Below, piece after piece: positions 53,821 through 61,853 of a stretch of DNA of 64,000 nucleotides. The notes beneath the pieces were generated by a model. The model searched no databases. It was given only the letters and a program-made list of their open reading frames with translations, and had not been told where the DNA came from. Position numbers and translations under genes: made by a program. The stretch lies in contig NZ_MJEH01000006.1 in the NCBI RefSeq assembly GCF_001742425.1, positions 37,443 to 101,442 of the forward strand. The letters run 5' to 3'. Positions within the stretch are counted from its first letter, which is position 1. The number at the start of each line of letters is the position of its first letter. The DNA is from Bacillus solimangrovi (GTDB lineage Bacteria; Bacillota; Bacilli; Bacillales; Bacillaceae_N).

Positions 53821-55098
53821 ATGTACTGGCTTATTAAAGAATTATCACCTAATTTATTTTTTATCATTTTTATGGTATTTTTGTATCAATATTGGTTTGA
53901 ACAAAAAGATTGGACTAGTGTAATTAAAAACTGGGTGACTTTTTTTACTTGTGCAATTACCATTATTTTGTGTATGTCTTTTCCAGTTCATGTCGGTCAA
54001 AATTTTATATACGATCTACGAAATGTTCCTTTAATTCTTGGAAGTCTATATGGAAATACATATGTAGCGATAGGGTTAGCATCTGTAACCTTAATCGCAA
54101 GGTATTTTTCTAGTGGAATACTAGGATTTTATATTTCGGTAATTGTTGTTGGGATTGGTCTATTACTTGTCTACCTGATTAGAGGAAAGTTTCATAGTTT
54201 GAAATCCAATCATCGATTACTAACTGCAACAATTATTGTCACGTTTCTGGTATTAGTCGTTAGTATTCTTTCAGAAACTTTAACGGCAAATTCTAATCAT
54301 GCTTCATTGAATATTAGTGATTGGTTAGCTTATATAATTGCAAATATTATGGCGACATTTATAGCAGGAAAGATCGTTGAATCTGTAAGGACTAACGATC
54401 TAGTAAGAAAAAGGTTATTACGAAATGAAAAATTAGAGATCGTTAGTCATCTAGCTTCAAGTATTTCTCATGAAGTTCGTAATCCATTAACTGCAAGTAG
54501 GGGTTTCCTTCAGTTGTTGAGTGAGGAGGACATTCCAAAAAAATGTGAGAAGTACATCACTATAGCGATTGATGAAATGGATCGAGCTGAAGGTGTGATT
54601 AGAGACTATTTAACGTTCGCTAAACCAGCTTTTGAACATGCTGAAATTTTTCAAGTTGAAGATGAACTAGTTCGAGCTATTAACGTAATTAAACCATTAG
54701 CAAATATGAATAATATAACAATGGAGTCAACATTGTTGCCTAGTGAAATTAAAGGAGAACGAGCAAGGTTGCAACAATGTTTCATGAACTTAATGAAGAA
54801 TGCAATTGAAGCGATGCCGAATGGTGGGAAACTGTTAATTGAAAGTAAGGTAGAGAAAGGTTATGTAACTATCTCTATTTCAGACACTGGAGTTGGCATG
54901 ACAAAAGAACAGGTTAGTCGTTTAGGTGAGCCTTATTTTTCTACTAAAGGCATGAAAGGAACAGGTCTTGGGATGATGGTTGTCTATCGAATTGTTGAAT
55001 CATTTGATGGTGTAATAGAAGTTGAAAGTGAAATTGGACAAGGAACAACCTTTACGCTCAAGATACCAAGCATAAGTAAGCAGACAACGGCAGTATAG
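53821..55098 (+). CDS. kinB: KinB-like sporulation sensor histidine kinase
   Basis: A 425-residue kinase with six N-terminal helices (about residues 10-190, 5TMR-LYT type) and almost no extracytoplasmic domain. The cytoplasmic catalytic part has the H-box SHLASSISHEVRNPLTASRGFL with H near 217 and intact N, G1 and G2 boxes (GVGMTKEQVSRLGEPYFSTKG, GTGLGMMVV). Length and topology match B. subtilis KinB, a phosphorelay kinase that phosphorylates Spo0F. The family also includes other multi-helix kinases, so the orthology is probable, not certain. kapB is in the window but 20 kb upstream. ATG follows GAGGAG. Confidence 0.78.
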   Translation: MYWLIKELSPNLFFIIFMVFLYQYWFEQKDWTSVIKNWVTFFTCAITIILCMSFPVHVGQNFIYDLRNVPLILGSLYGNTYVAIGLASVTLIARYFSSGILGFYISVIVVGIGLLLVYLIRGKFHSLKSNHRLLTATIIVTFLVLVVSILSETLTANSNHASLNISDWLAYIIANIMATFIAGKIVESVRTNDLVRKRLLRNEKLEIVSHLASSISHEVRNPLTASRGFLQLLSEEDIPKKCEKYITIAIDEMDRAEGVIRDYLTFAKPAFEHAEIFQVEDELVRAINVIKPLANMNNITMESTLLPSEIKGERARLQQCFMNLMKNAIEAMPNGGKLLIESKVEKGYVTISISDTGVGMTKEQVSRLGEPYFSTKGMKGTGLGMMVVYRIVESFDGVIEVESEIGQGTTFTLKIPSISKQTTAV

Positions 55099-55180
55099 GC
55101 GTAACTATTTACGATGCGACCGTCTAAATGTAAGGATTATGTGTTAAAGTAAGATCTATTATCGCTAAAGTAATAAGAAA

Positions 55181-55203
55181 TCACCTTCATTTTCTGAAGG
55201 TGA
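55181..55203 (-). terminator. Hairpin at the 3' end of the thioesterase gene
   Basis: TCACCTTCA and TGAAGGTGA form a 9-bp stem. The T-run on the minus side is poor. Confidence 0.5.
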
Positions 55204-55223
55204 ATGATATAGAGTTAAAAAAA

Positions 55224-55622
55224 CTAATTTTCGTTTCGTTTTACGACTGCTACCGTACAACGTGAGATAGAGATAAGTTTTTGTTCCTCATCATAAATTT
55301 TTATATCCCATACCATTGTTTTCTTTCCTGTATGTAATGGTGTACCAATTGCTGTGACGATACCATCTTTTTTACTACGAATATGATTTGCATTAATTTC
55401 AAGACCCACGGCTGCTTCTGTTTCTTGGTCAATTAAGTTCCAAGTACCAACAGAAGCTACACTTTCGGCCAGAACAACAGAAGCTCCTCCATGTAATAAA
55501 CCAAATGGTTGATGTGTTGCATCGTGAACTGGCATAGTGGCGATTACTTTTTCTTTTGTAACTTCAACCATCTCAATTCCTAGTGCTCCGATTATGGTTT
55601 TTTCAACTGGTTTCATCTTCAT
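55224..55622 (-). CDS. Hotdog-fold thioesterase (PaaI/YuxO type)
   Basis: A 132-residue hotdog thioesterase. The catalytic region PFGLLHGGASVVLAESVAS contains the HGG motif and glutamate, and AVGLEINANHIR and GKKTMVWDIKIYDEEQKLIS complete the fold. B. subtilis YuxO and the menaquinone-pathway MenI enzymes belong to this group and hydrolyse aryl- or acyl-CoA. The substrate here is unknown. ATG after AGGAAG; monocistronic. Confidence 0.88.
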   Translation of the reverse strand: MKMKPVEKTIIGALGIEMVEVTKEKVIATMPVHDATHQPFGLLHGGASVVLAESVASVGTWNLIDQETEAAVGLEINANHIRSKKDGIVTAIGTPLHTGKKTMVWDIKIYDEEQKLISISRCTVAVVKRNEN

Positions 55623-56075
55623 ATTATACTTCCTTCCTAAAACTTAAATTGTATAGTAACTTCAATTAACAGTTTTCTCTGAAGTGTAAAAACTAAAATA
55701 CTCAATATTCCCTCCCTCTCTTTATTATCTGCATATTCTGAATCTAACACAAGGTAGTAACCTTGCCTACTATTAACTAGTATAAGATGAAATGAAATAT
55801 TCACATAATTGTTAGAGGATTCCTCGAGTAATTGTAGATAATTACGTACTAATTAACTACAATAGGAATGGATTATAAAAAAGTACAAAATTTAGGAACT
55901 TTCATCAGTGATAGAGCTCTATCAGAACAATTAGTGGTTAGTTATACAAATTAGGTAAATCCTGAGAATATACATTTTGAGCTGTTCTCAAAGTGCTAAG
56001 TTTAAAAGTGTGGAAATTATGCTAGTTGCTTTGTGGAAAAGAATTAGCTAATGAATTTGAAATGGAGTGAATAGA
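55623..56075. other. Gap with a perfect 16-bp palindrome
   Basis: No gene is seen in about 450 bp. TGATAGAGCTCTATCA at 55909-55924 is a perfect palindrome about 150 bp upstream of the oxidase gene, an operator candidate. A less regular GTAATTG/CAATTAC-like symmetry lies near 55830. Confidence 0.4.
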
Positions 56076-57467
56076 TTGAAGAAAGTAGTTGTTATCGGTG
56101 GGGGTATTACAGGATTAACTGCAATGTACAAACTTCAAAAGAAAATCCAAGAGCAAGATTTAAATATGGAATTAGTTTTAGTTGAACAACATGAGCAATT
56201 AGGAGGAAAGATTGCTACTGTTAAAAATGGTGAATTTACAATTGAATCAGGTGCAGACTCTATGGTTGCTCGACATGAAAGTGTAATTCAGCTAATTGAA
56301 GAATTAGAATTGCAAGATCAAGCTGTATATAATGCAACGGGAATATCTTATATATATACAAATAATGAGCTACATCCTATCCCTAAAGATACGATATTTG
56401 GTATACCTACTAGTGTTGAATCATTGTACAGTAGTACATTGGTTTCTGAAGAGGGGAAAAAAGCTGCACTTAAAGATCTAGAGACAAAGAATGAAACATT
56501 CACGAGTGTAAGTTCTGTTGGCTCATTTCTAGAAGCATTTCTCGGTAAAGAGTTGGTCGAGAAGCAAATTGCTCCTGTGTTATCAGGAGTTTATTCTGGT
56601 GGATTAGATAAACTCACAATCGCTTCTACTTTACCTTATTTACTCGATTATAAAAATAAATACGGAAGCATTATCAAAGGTTTATCTGAGAATAAGGAAA
56701 GATTTCTAACGGCATCGAATAAAAAGTTTTTATCTTTTAAAAATGGTCTTTCAACAATTATTGACAAGTTGGAAGAAGGGCTAAAGGATGTTTCCGTTTT
56801 AAAAGGTGTTACAACGAAAAATATTATAAAAGAAGGTAATCAGTATAAAATTTCTTTTACAAATCATGAGGAGATAGATGCTGATTATGTCGTCTTAGCG
56901 GTCCCTCATGATATTGCACAAACATTATTAGTAGATACTCAGTTAGACAGTGATTTTAATAAATTAACAAATTCTTCATTGTTTAGTATTTATCTTGGGT
57001 TTAATATACCAGATGAACAACTTCCAACAGATGGTACAGGATTTATCGTTTCTGATAATAGTGATGTCAAGTGTGATGCATGTACATGGACAAGTAGAAA
57101 GTGGACTCACACTTCAAAGAAACATAATTTATTAGTGCGCCTATTTTATAAGAGTTCAAACCCATCATATCCTTTGTTAGAAAATATGAGTGAGGAAGAA
57201 TTTGTACAAATAGCTTTATCAGATATTGAAAAGAGTTTGAACCTTAAAGCAGAACCTCAGGTAGTAGAAGTAACACCTTGGCAAAATTTAATGCCTAATT
57301 ATCACTTGCAACATAACCAAGCAGTACAGTCATTGCAAGGTAAATTATCTTCACAGTATCCTAGAGTTATGTTGGCAGGTGCATCATATTTCGGTGTAGG
57401 CATTGGGGCCTGTATTAAGAATGGAATAGATGTAGCAGAAAAGATCATTACGGAATTAGGTAAATGA
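56076..57467 (+). CDS. hemY: Protoporphyrinogen/coproporphyrinogen III oxidase (HemY/CgoX)
   Basis: A 463-residue FAD enzyme. The N-terminal Rossmann motif VVIGGGITGLTAMYKL, EQLGGKIATVKNGEFTIESGADSMVA, the middle segment PVLSGVYSGGLDKLTIASTLP and the C-terminal MLAGASYFGVGIGACIKNGI are typical of the Firmicute enzyme. That enzyme converts coproporphyrinogen III to coproporphyrin III in heme synthesis. The gene is not next to hemE or hemH here, unlike B. subtilis hemEHY, so it may be a second or relocated copy. The start is TTG 56076 after GGAG; GTG 56067 is an alternative. Confidence 0.9.
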   Translation: MKKVVVIGGGITGLTAMYKLQKKIQEQDLNMELVLVEQHEQLGGKIATVKNGEFTIESGADSMVARHESVIQLIEELELQDQAVYNATGISYIYTNNELHPIPKDTIFGIPTSVESLYSSTLVSEEGKKAALKDLETKNETFTSVSSVGSFLEAFLGKELVEKQIAPVLSGVYSGGLDKLTIASTLPYLLDYKNKYGSIIKGLSENKERFLTASNKKFLSFKNGLSTIIDKLEEGLKDVSVLKGVTTKNIIKEGNQYKISFTNHEEIDADYVVLAVPHDIAQTLLVDTQLDSDFNKLTNSSLFSIYLGFNIPDEQLPTDGTGFIVSDNSDVKCDACTWTSRKWTHTSKKHNLLVRLFYKSSNPSYPLLENMSEEEFVQIALSDIEKSLNLKAEPQVVEVTPWQNLMPNYHLQHNQAVQSLQGKLSSQYPRVMLAGASYFGVGIGACIKNGIDVAEKIITELGK

Positions 57468-57824
57468 AATAAAGTCATAGTGAATTATAAGTCATATGGT
57501 TGAACTTGTATTAATAGTCTCGTTTATGAACGTGCTTAAACTTCTTTAAGTTAGTTAAAAAATAAGTGAATAAACCATATTACAAGCCAATACAAAAATT
57601 AATTATTGTTTATGTTTATATGTTGAAGAAGACTGTAGCTGATACAGTCTTTTTTGTTTTTTAGTTACCAACATGTTTATAACTAGATTATTTATGTACC
57701 TACTAACGTTAATTCTCCTCAACTACAAGGAATTGAATGTGAATTTTTGATAAATAATCTTGAGAATTTAAGTGTTATTCAGAAATGAAAGGGATTATTT
57801 ACCTTATATTAAGTTGAGTGAAAA
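57468..57824. other. Intergenic region after hemY
   Basis: It contains only the terminator listed separately and AT-rich sequence. No gene is recognised. Confidence 0.4.
57629..57660 (+). terminator. Intrinsic terminator downstream of hemY
   Basis: AAGACTGTA and TACAGTCTT around GCTGA, followed by TTTTTG. It is 160 bp after the hemY stop, so it ends a long 3' tail or an unseen small transcript. Confidence 0.8.
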
Positions 57825-57878
57825 AGTTGCGGGCGCAACTAAAAGTTGATATACTCATTTTTAGTTGCATGAACAACT
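57825..57878 (+). promoter_or_regulatory. Promoter with two MarR operators
   Basis: TTGCGG (57827-57832) and TATACT (57850-57855) with a 17-bp spacer. AGTTGCGGGCGCAACT (57825-57840) covers the -35. AGTTGCATGAACAACT (57863-57878) covers the start point. Both are 16-bp inverted repeats with the same half-site, so autorepression by the MarR protein is likely. Confidence 0.75.
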
Positions 57879-57909
57879 ATATTTAAAGTTATATAAGGAG
57901 AATTAATTG

Positions 57910-58359
57910 ATGGAATCAGTTGGAAAATGGATTTCAACCATTCACCGTTATGCACACATTTTTTTTAATCAGGAAGCAGATGAACTCGGTATTGGTGGAG
58001 GACAGTTTTCGTTTTTATTTTTGCTATATCGACAGGATGGTGTTTCTCAAGACCATTTAGCAAAGAAATTGTACATTGATAAGGCAACAACAGCAAGAGC
58101 GATTCAAAAGCTTGAGGAATGTGGCTTTGTAAGAAGGGAAAAATCAGAAATCGACCGTCGTCAAAATTTGGTTTATCTTACAGATAAAGCTCATGGTGTA
58201 AAAGAGCAAGTGATGGAAACTTTAGCTAATTGGACAAATATACTTACCAAGGATTTTTCTGAGGAAGAGTATGAAATAGTTCTAAGATTATTGAAAAAAA
58301 TGGCAGGTAATGCAACTGAGCACATTTCTAAAGGAGAGGGGTGTAAACGTGAAGGCTAA
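57910..58359 (+). CDS. MarR-family regulator (MepR-like)
   Basis: A 149-residue MarR protein. The winged helix has VSQDHLAKKLYIDKATTARAIQKLEECGFVRREKSEIDRRQNLVYLT (landmarks DKATTARAI and DRRQNLVYLT). It overlaps a MATE efflux gene by 11 bp. The MarR-MATE pair parallels MepR-MepA of Staphylococcus aureus, where MepR represses both genes and is released by cationic drugs. Two operator copies at the promoter support autoregulation. ATG 57910 follows AAGGAG; TTG 57907 is also possible. Confidence 0.88.
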   Translation: MESVGKWISTIHRYAHIFFNQEADELGIGGGQFSFLFLLYRQDGVSQDHLAKKLYIDKATTARAIQKLEECGFVRREKSEIDRRQNLVYLTDKAHGVKEQVMETLANWTNILTKDFSEEEYEIVLRLLKKMAGNATEHISKGEGCKREG

Positions 58360-59731
58360 CTCTAATCGGTCACATCTAGGAACAGAAAGCATATCAAAAT
58401 TAATGGTGCAGTTATCGGTTCCTGCATTTATCGGGATGTTTGTAATGGCATTATACAACGTAGTGGATACTATTTTCATCGCTCGAAGTGTTGGAACGAT
58501 AGGCGTAGCAGGGTTATCTATCGCATTTCCGATTCAGATGATTATTAGTGCTTTTGCGGCAGCAGTAGGTATTGGTGGCTCCTCAATAGTGTCAAGGTTA
58601 CTTGGAGCAAAAAAGGAAGAAGAAGCGAATGATGTATTTGGCCATATCGTATGGTTAGTTGGTGTATTAAGTATAATAATGGTTGTCATAGCTTTATTAT
58701 TTCTTGATCCAATACTACGTTTATTCGGTGCAACAGAAGCAACTTTACCTTATGCAAGTGATTATCTGAGCATTATTTTGATCGGTTCATTATTCCTTGC
58801 ATTTGCAATGTCTACAAATAATGTAGTTCGTGCAGAAGGAAATGCCAAGATGGCAATGTCAACAATGCTAGTTTCTTCAGGTGTTAACTTAGCATTGGAC
58901 CCGATCTTTATTTTCGGACTTGATATGGGTGTCCAAGGTGCAGCCCTAGCGACTGTAATAGCACAAGCTTGTGCTGCTATATGGATTTTTTCCTATTTTA
59001 AAGGTGGAAAGAGTTCTCTTACATTTAAATGGATTGGATTAATACCGAATCGACGTATCATTCAAGAGATTATTAGTATTGGAACGTCTTCTTTCGTTCG
59101 ACAAGTATCATCAAGTTTAATGTTTGTTGTCGTGAACTGGATGTTGATCACATATGGAAGTAATATGGAAGTTGCAATCTTTGGTATTATTAATCGAATA
59201 ATTATGTTTGCGATCATGCCAATGTTTGGGATTGTTCAAGGCATGCAACCAATTGTTGGGTATAACTATGGAGCAAAGCAATTTAATCGTGTAGGAAATA
59301 CGGTTAAGTTAAGTTTTATTATCGCAACAGTAATGTCTACGGCAGTTTGGATTATCATTTTATTGTTCCCTCAATTACTGTTTAATGTATTCACAACGGA
59401 TGAGAAAGTAATTGAAGAAGGAGCATCTGCATTAAGAATGATAATGTTAGTTGCACCTACAATTGGTTTCCAAATGGTAGCTGGAGGTCTTTATCAAGCT
59501 TTAGGTAAGGCACGTGCTGCATTTATATTGTCTATCTCACGCCAATTAATTTTCTTAATTCCGATTGTATTATTTTTACCAACTATGTTTGGCTTAGCTG
59601 GGGTCTGGGCAGCATTTCCGTTAGCTGATGTGTTAGGCTTTCTGTTAGCACTCTTCATTATATTAATGGATAAGAAAACATTATTCCCAAATGATGCTCA
59701 TTTAACTACTGCAAATAGTAACGCAGGTTAA
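58349..59731 (+). CDS. MATE-family multidrug efflux protein (MepA-like)
   Basis: A 460-residue transporter with 12 helices in two MatE repeats. It opens LMVQLSVPAFIGMFVMALYNVVDTIFIARSVG and has the second repeat at ISIGTSSFVRQVSSSLMFVVVNWML. It exports cationic compounds with sodium or protons. The start is GTG 58349 after AAAGGAGAGG, inside the regulator gene; the ORF from 58310 lacks a site. Co-transcribed with the MarR regulator. Confidence 0.9.
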   Translation: MKANSNRSHLGTESISKLMVQLSVPAFIGMFVMALYNVVDTIFIARSVGTIGVAGLSIAFPIQMIISAFAAAVGIGGSSIVSRLLGAKKEEEANDVFGHIVWLVGVLSIIMVVIALLFLDPILRLFGATEATLPYASDYLSIILIGSLFLAFAMSTNNVVRAEGNAKMAMSTMLVSSGVNLALDPIFIFGLDMGVQGAALATVIAQACAAIWIFSYFKGGKSSLTFKWIGLIPNRRIIQEIISIGTSSFVRQVSSSLMFVVVNWMLITYGSNMEVAIFGIINRIIMFAIMPMFGIVQGMQPIVGYNYGAKQFNRVGNTVKLSFIIATVMSTAVWIIILLFPQLLFNVFTTDEKVIEEGASALRMIMLVAPTIGFQMVAGGLYQALGKARAAFILSISRQLIFLIPIVLFLPTMFGLAGVWAAFPLADVLGFLLALFIILMDKKTLFPNDAHLTTANSNAG

Positions 59732-60021
59732 ACGAATATCATCAATCGAAAGTACATTTTAGGTTCTAGTGCACATGAGCAACAGCTGAACGAGAAAAAT
59801 AGTAATTCTACAATGATGATCCTTACATTTTATGTTACTCTTATATAAGGAATATGTAAGATATGCATGAACAATAAACCATATTTATAAAGAGAAAAAT
59901 AAATCTACAGATAGGTTTGTTTAAGTGATGTGAACATTGTTAGAATTTATTATAAGTCACTTATTCATTCCCCCTTTAGATATGAGGTTATTGTAATTAT
60001 GTAGGGATAGGTGAGGAGAAA
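59732..60021. other. Intergenic region, nothing recognised
   Basis: AT-rich, without a gene. No clear terminator of the MATE gene is visible. Confidence 0.3.
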
Positions 60022-60234
60022 TTGATTAAGAAATTACCAGTATGGTTTTTTATCACATCGATTGTCGTTATGCTCGGTTCACTAATCGCTGTTTTAGGTG
60101 GAACTGCATTAGAGTTATATACAATTGGTCCTACTTTCGTAAAGGTAATAGTAGGTATCCAAATTGCTGTTTTGGTAATAGGTGCAGCAGGCTTTGTCTT
60201 ATGGGGAAGAACAGCTTTTAAACAAAATAACTGA
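60022..60234 (+). CDS. Small two-helix membrane protein
   Basis: A 70-residue protein with two hydrophobic segments (about residues 5-32 and 38-61: VWFFITSIVVMLGSLIAVLGG, then VIVGIQIAVLVIGAAGFVLWG) and a short basic C-terminus. No family is recognised. It starts at TTG after GTGAGGAG and overlaps a strong terminator, which supports it being a real gene. Confidence 0.65.
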   Translation: MIKKLPVWFFITSIVVMLGSLIAVLGGTALELYTIGPTFVKVIVGIQIAVLVIGAAGFVLWGRTAFKQNN

Positions 60235-60272
60235 GGTGCTTCTAATATTGAAGTGCCTCAGTTATTTTTATA
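60227..60272 (+). terminator. Terminator of the 60022 gene
   Basis: AACTGAGGTGCTTC and GAAGTGCCTCAGTT (one mismatch) followed by ATTTTTAT. Confidence 0.88.
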
Positions 60273-60442
60273 GTAAGGAATCATATAATATAAAGAGAAT
60301 ATCCCTTCTATATATGAATATTGTTTATGAAAAAGTAAGGACAATTTGAAGTTCATCACACGATAACTCATATCTTATGCAACCACACGATTTTTTGCTT
60401 TATCAATGATAGGTTTACATTTTTTTCTGATGGAAGTAATGT

Positions 60443-60856
60443 TTATTCACTTTGCTCATTGATGATTGAGCGCCAATTTAGATCACCACGTTCTAATCCA
60501 TGTATTAAAATTTCAGCTGATCCCATGTTTGTTGCAAGAGGAATGTTATGTACATCACACAAACGCAATAATGCAGAAACATCAGGTTCATGAGGTTGTG
60601 CAGTTAACGGATCACGGAAGAAGATGACCATATCCATTTTATTTTGCGCGATTAAAGCGCCAATTTCTTGATCGCCCCCAAGAGGTCCAGATTGGAAACG
60701 ATGAACATGAAGTCCGGTTGCTTCCATGATTTTCAGTCCTGTTGTTCCAGTAGCATGAAGATCATGCTTTTCTAAAATATGTTTATAGGCTGTAGAAAAC
60801 TGAATCATATCTTTTTTCTTTTTATCATGTGCAATTAGTGCGACTTTTACTTTCAT
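60443..60856 (-). CDS. mgsA: Methylglyoxal synthase
   Basis: A 137-residue enzyme converting dihydroxyacetone phosphate to methylglyoxal plus phosphate. Its motifs are [39 protein letters not shown] (phosphate loop and catalytic Asp), [22 protein letters not shown] and [14 protein letters not shown]. The length is normal. In B. subtilis mgsA lies in the dapB-bshA region; here it stands alone. ATG after AGGAGGAC. Confidence 0.96.
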   Translation of the reverse strand: MKVKVALIAHDKKKKDMIQFSTAYKHILEKHDLHATGTTGLKIMEATGLHVHRFQSGPLGGDQEIGALIAQNKMDMVIFFRDPLTAQPHEPDVSALLRLCDVHNIPLATNMGSAEILIHGLERGDLNWRSIINEQSE

Positions 60857-61178
60857 TGTTAGTCCTCCTAAGTTGATAAAAATATTCTCATATTTATAGT
60901 ATCTGTAATTGAGTTATTTGAAAACAATTTTTGGTACTTTCTATTTAGAAAATGTTAATTTATAAAGAAAGATATAATGACGACACGTGTATGTAACTCT
61001 TTATTTTTATGTAATATTTGTGATGAGTTAAATGGGTATAATCACACAATAAGTTATCTGATTATTCAGATTTTATAGATTATTGAATTGATAATTAGAA
61101 ATTTTTGTATAAATGCTCTTATTTATCTTTTGGATAGATTATAATTACTTTATCTTATAATTTTAAAGGGGGCTCTTT
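60857..61178. other. Divergent intergenic region
   Basis: A 320-bp AT-rich gap between mgsA and the DinB-like gene. No gene or clear structure was found. Confidence 0.35.
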
Positions 61179-61634
61179 ATGTCAGTATATACGGTTTCAT
61201 TCGGGCATAATGCAATGTTAAATGTATTAATGAAAGCTAGAGAAGATCAACTGGATGTTATACCTGAGGGGTTTAATAATTCTATTCGTTGGAATGCGGG
61301 GCATGTACTTGTCATTACAGATGCAGTTCTTTCACTTGATAATACATACAAGTCAGTTGTTCCAGAGAGTTATAAGGAATATTTCATGAAGGGAACTAGT
61401 CCAAGAGAGTGGGAAGGAGAACCACCATCAGTAGAAGAGATAAGTGAATTCATCACTAAGCAATTGAAAACAATTCAAGAAACATTTGTAGGAAGAGAAG
61501 ACGAAGAATTAGAAAGACCATTTGAACTTTTAGGAGCTTCCTTTACTAAAGTTAAAGATATATTAGGTTTCATTTGTTTCCACACAGGAATGCATTTTAA
61601 TATAACGCTAAATTATTTGAGAATAGTAAAGTAA
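61179..61634 (+). CDS. DinB-like (DfsB) family protein
   Basis: A 151-residue four-helix-bundle protein of the DinB/DfsB superfamily, often metal-binding thiol-dependent enzymes or damage-induced proteins. The three metal-site histidines could be H9 (FGHNAML), WNAGHVLV (middle) and FHTGMHFNITLNYLR (C-terminal). The function is unknown. ATG after AAAGGGGGC. Monocistronic. Confidence 0.82.
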   Translation: MSVYTVSFGHNAMLNVLMKAREDQLDVIPEGFNNSIRWNAGHVLVITDAVLSLDNTYKSVVPESYKEYFMKGTSPREWEGEPPSVEEISEFITKQLKTIQETFVGREDEELERPFELLGASFTKVKDILGFICFHTGMHFNITLNYLRIVK

Positions 61635-61665
61635 GATATTTTAATATGTTAGTAAAATACTAAAA

Positions 61666-61746
61666 AATTAAAACACGTTAAACTTCCTTAAAATACTTTT
61701 AAAAGAACTGTTAATAAAAAGGGGGGTTCGTGTTTTAATTTTTTCT
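61666..61746 (+). terminator. Probable long terminator after the DinB-like gene
   Basis: ATTAAAACACG near 61668 and CGTGTTTTAATTTTTT near 61728 pair across a loop that itself can fold (AACTTCCTT with AAGGGGGGTT by G-U pairs). Confidence 0.55.
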
Positions 61747-61853
61747 ATTTTAAGCCTTATTGTTTCATAATACGGAGTGATGAACTAAAGTCTATGTATT
61801 TTGTAATTTCATTATATAACTTGTTAGGGTAAAAAATATAAGGAGAGCAATAA

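Noticed and set aside
55909..55924. A true TetR/tetO operator
   Set aside because: Part of the sequence resembles tetO, but no tet gene or TetR-family gene is adjacent; the similarity may be chance.
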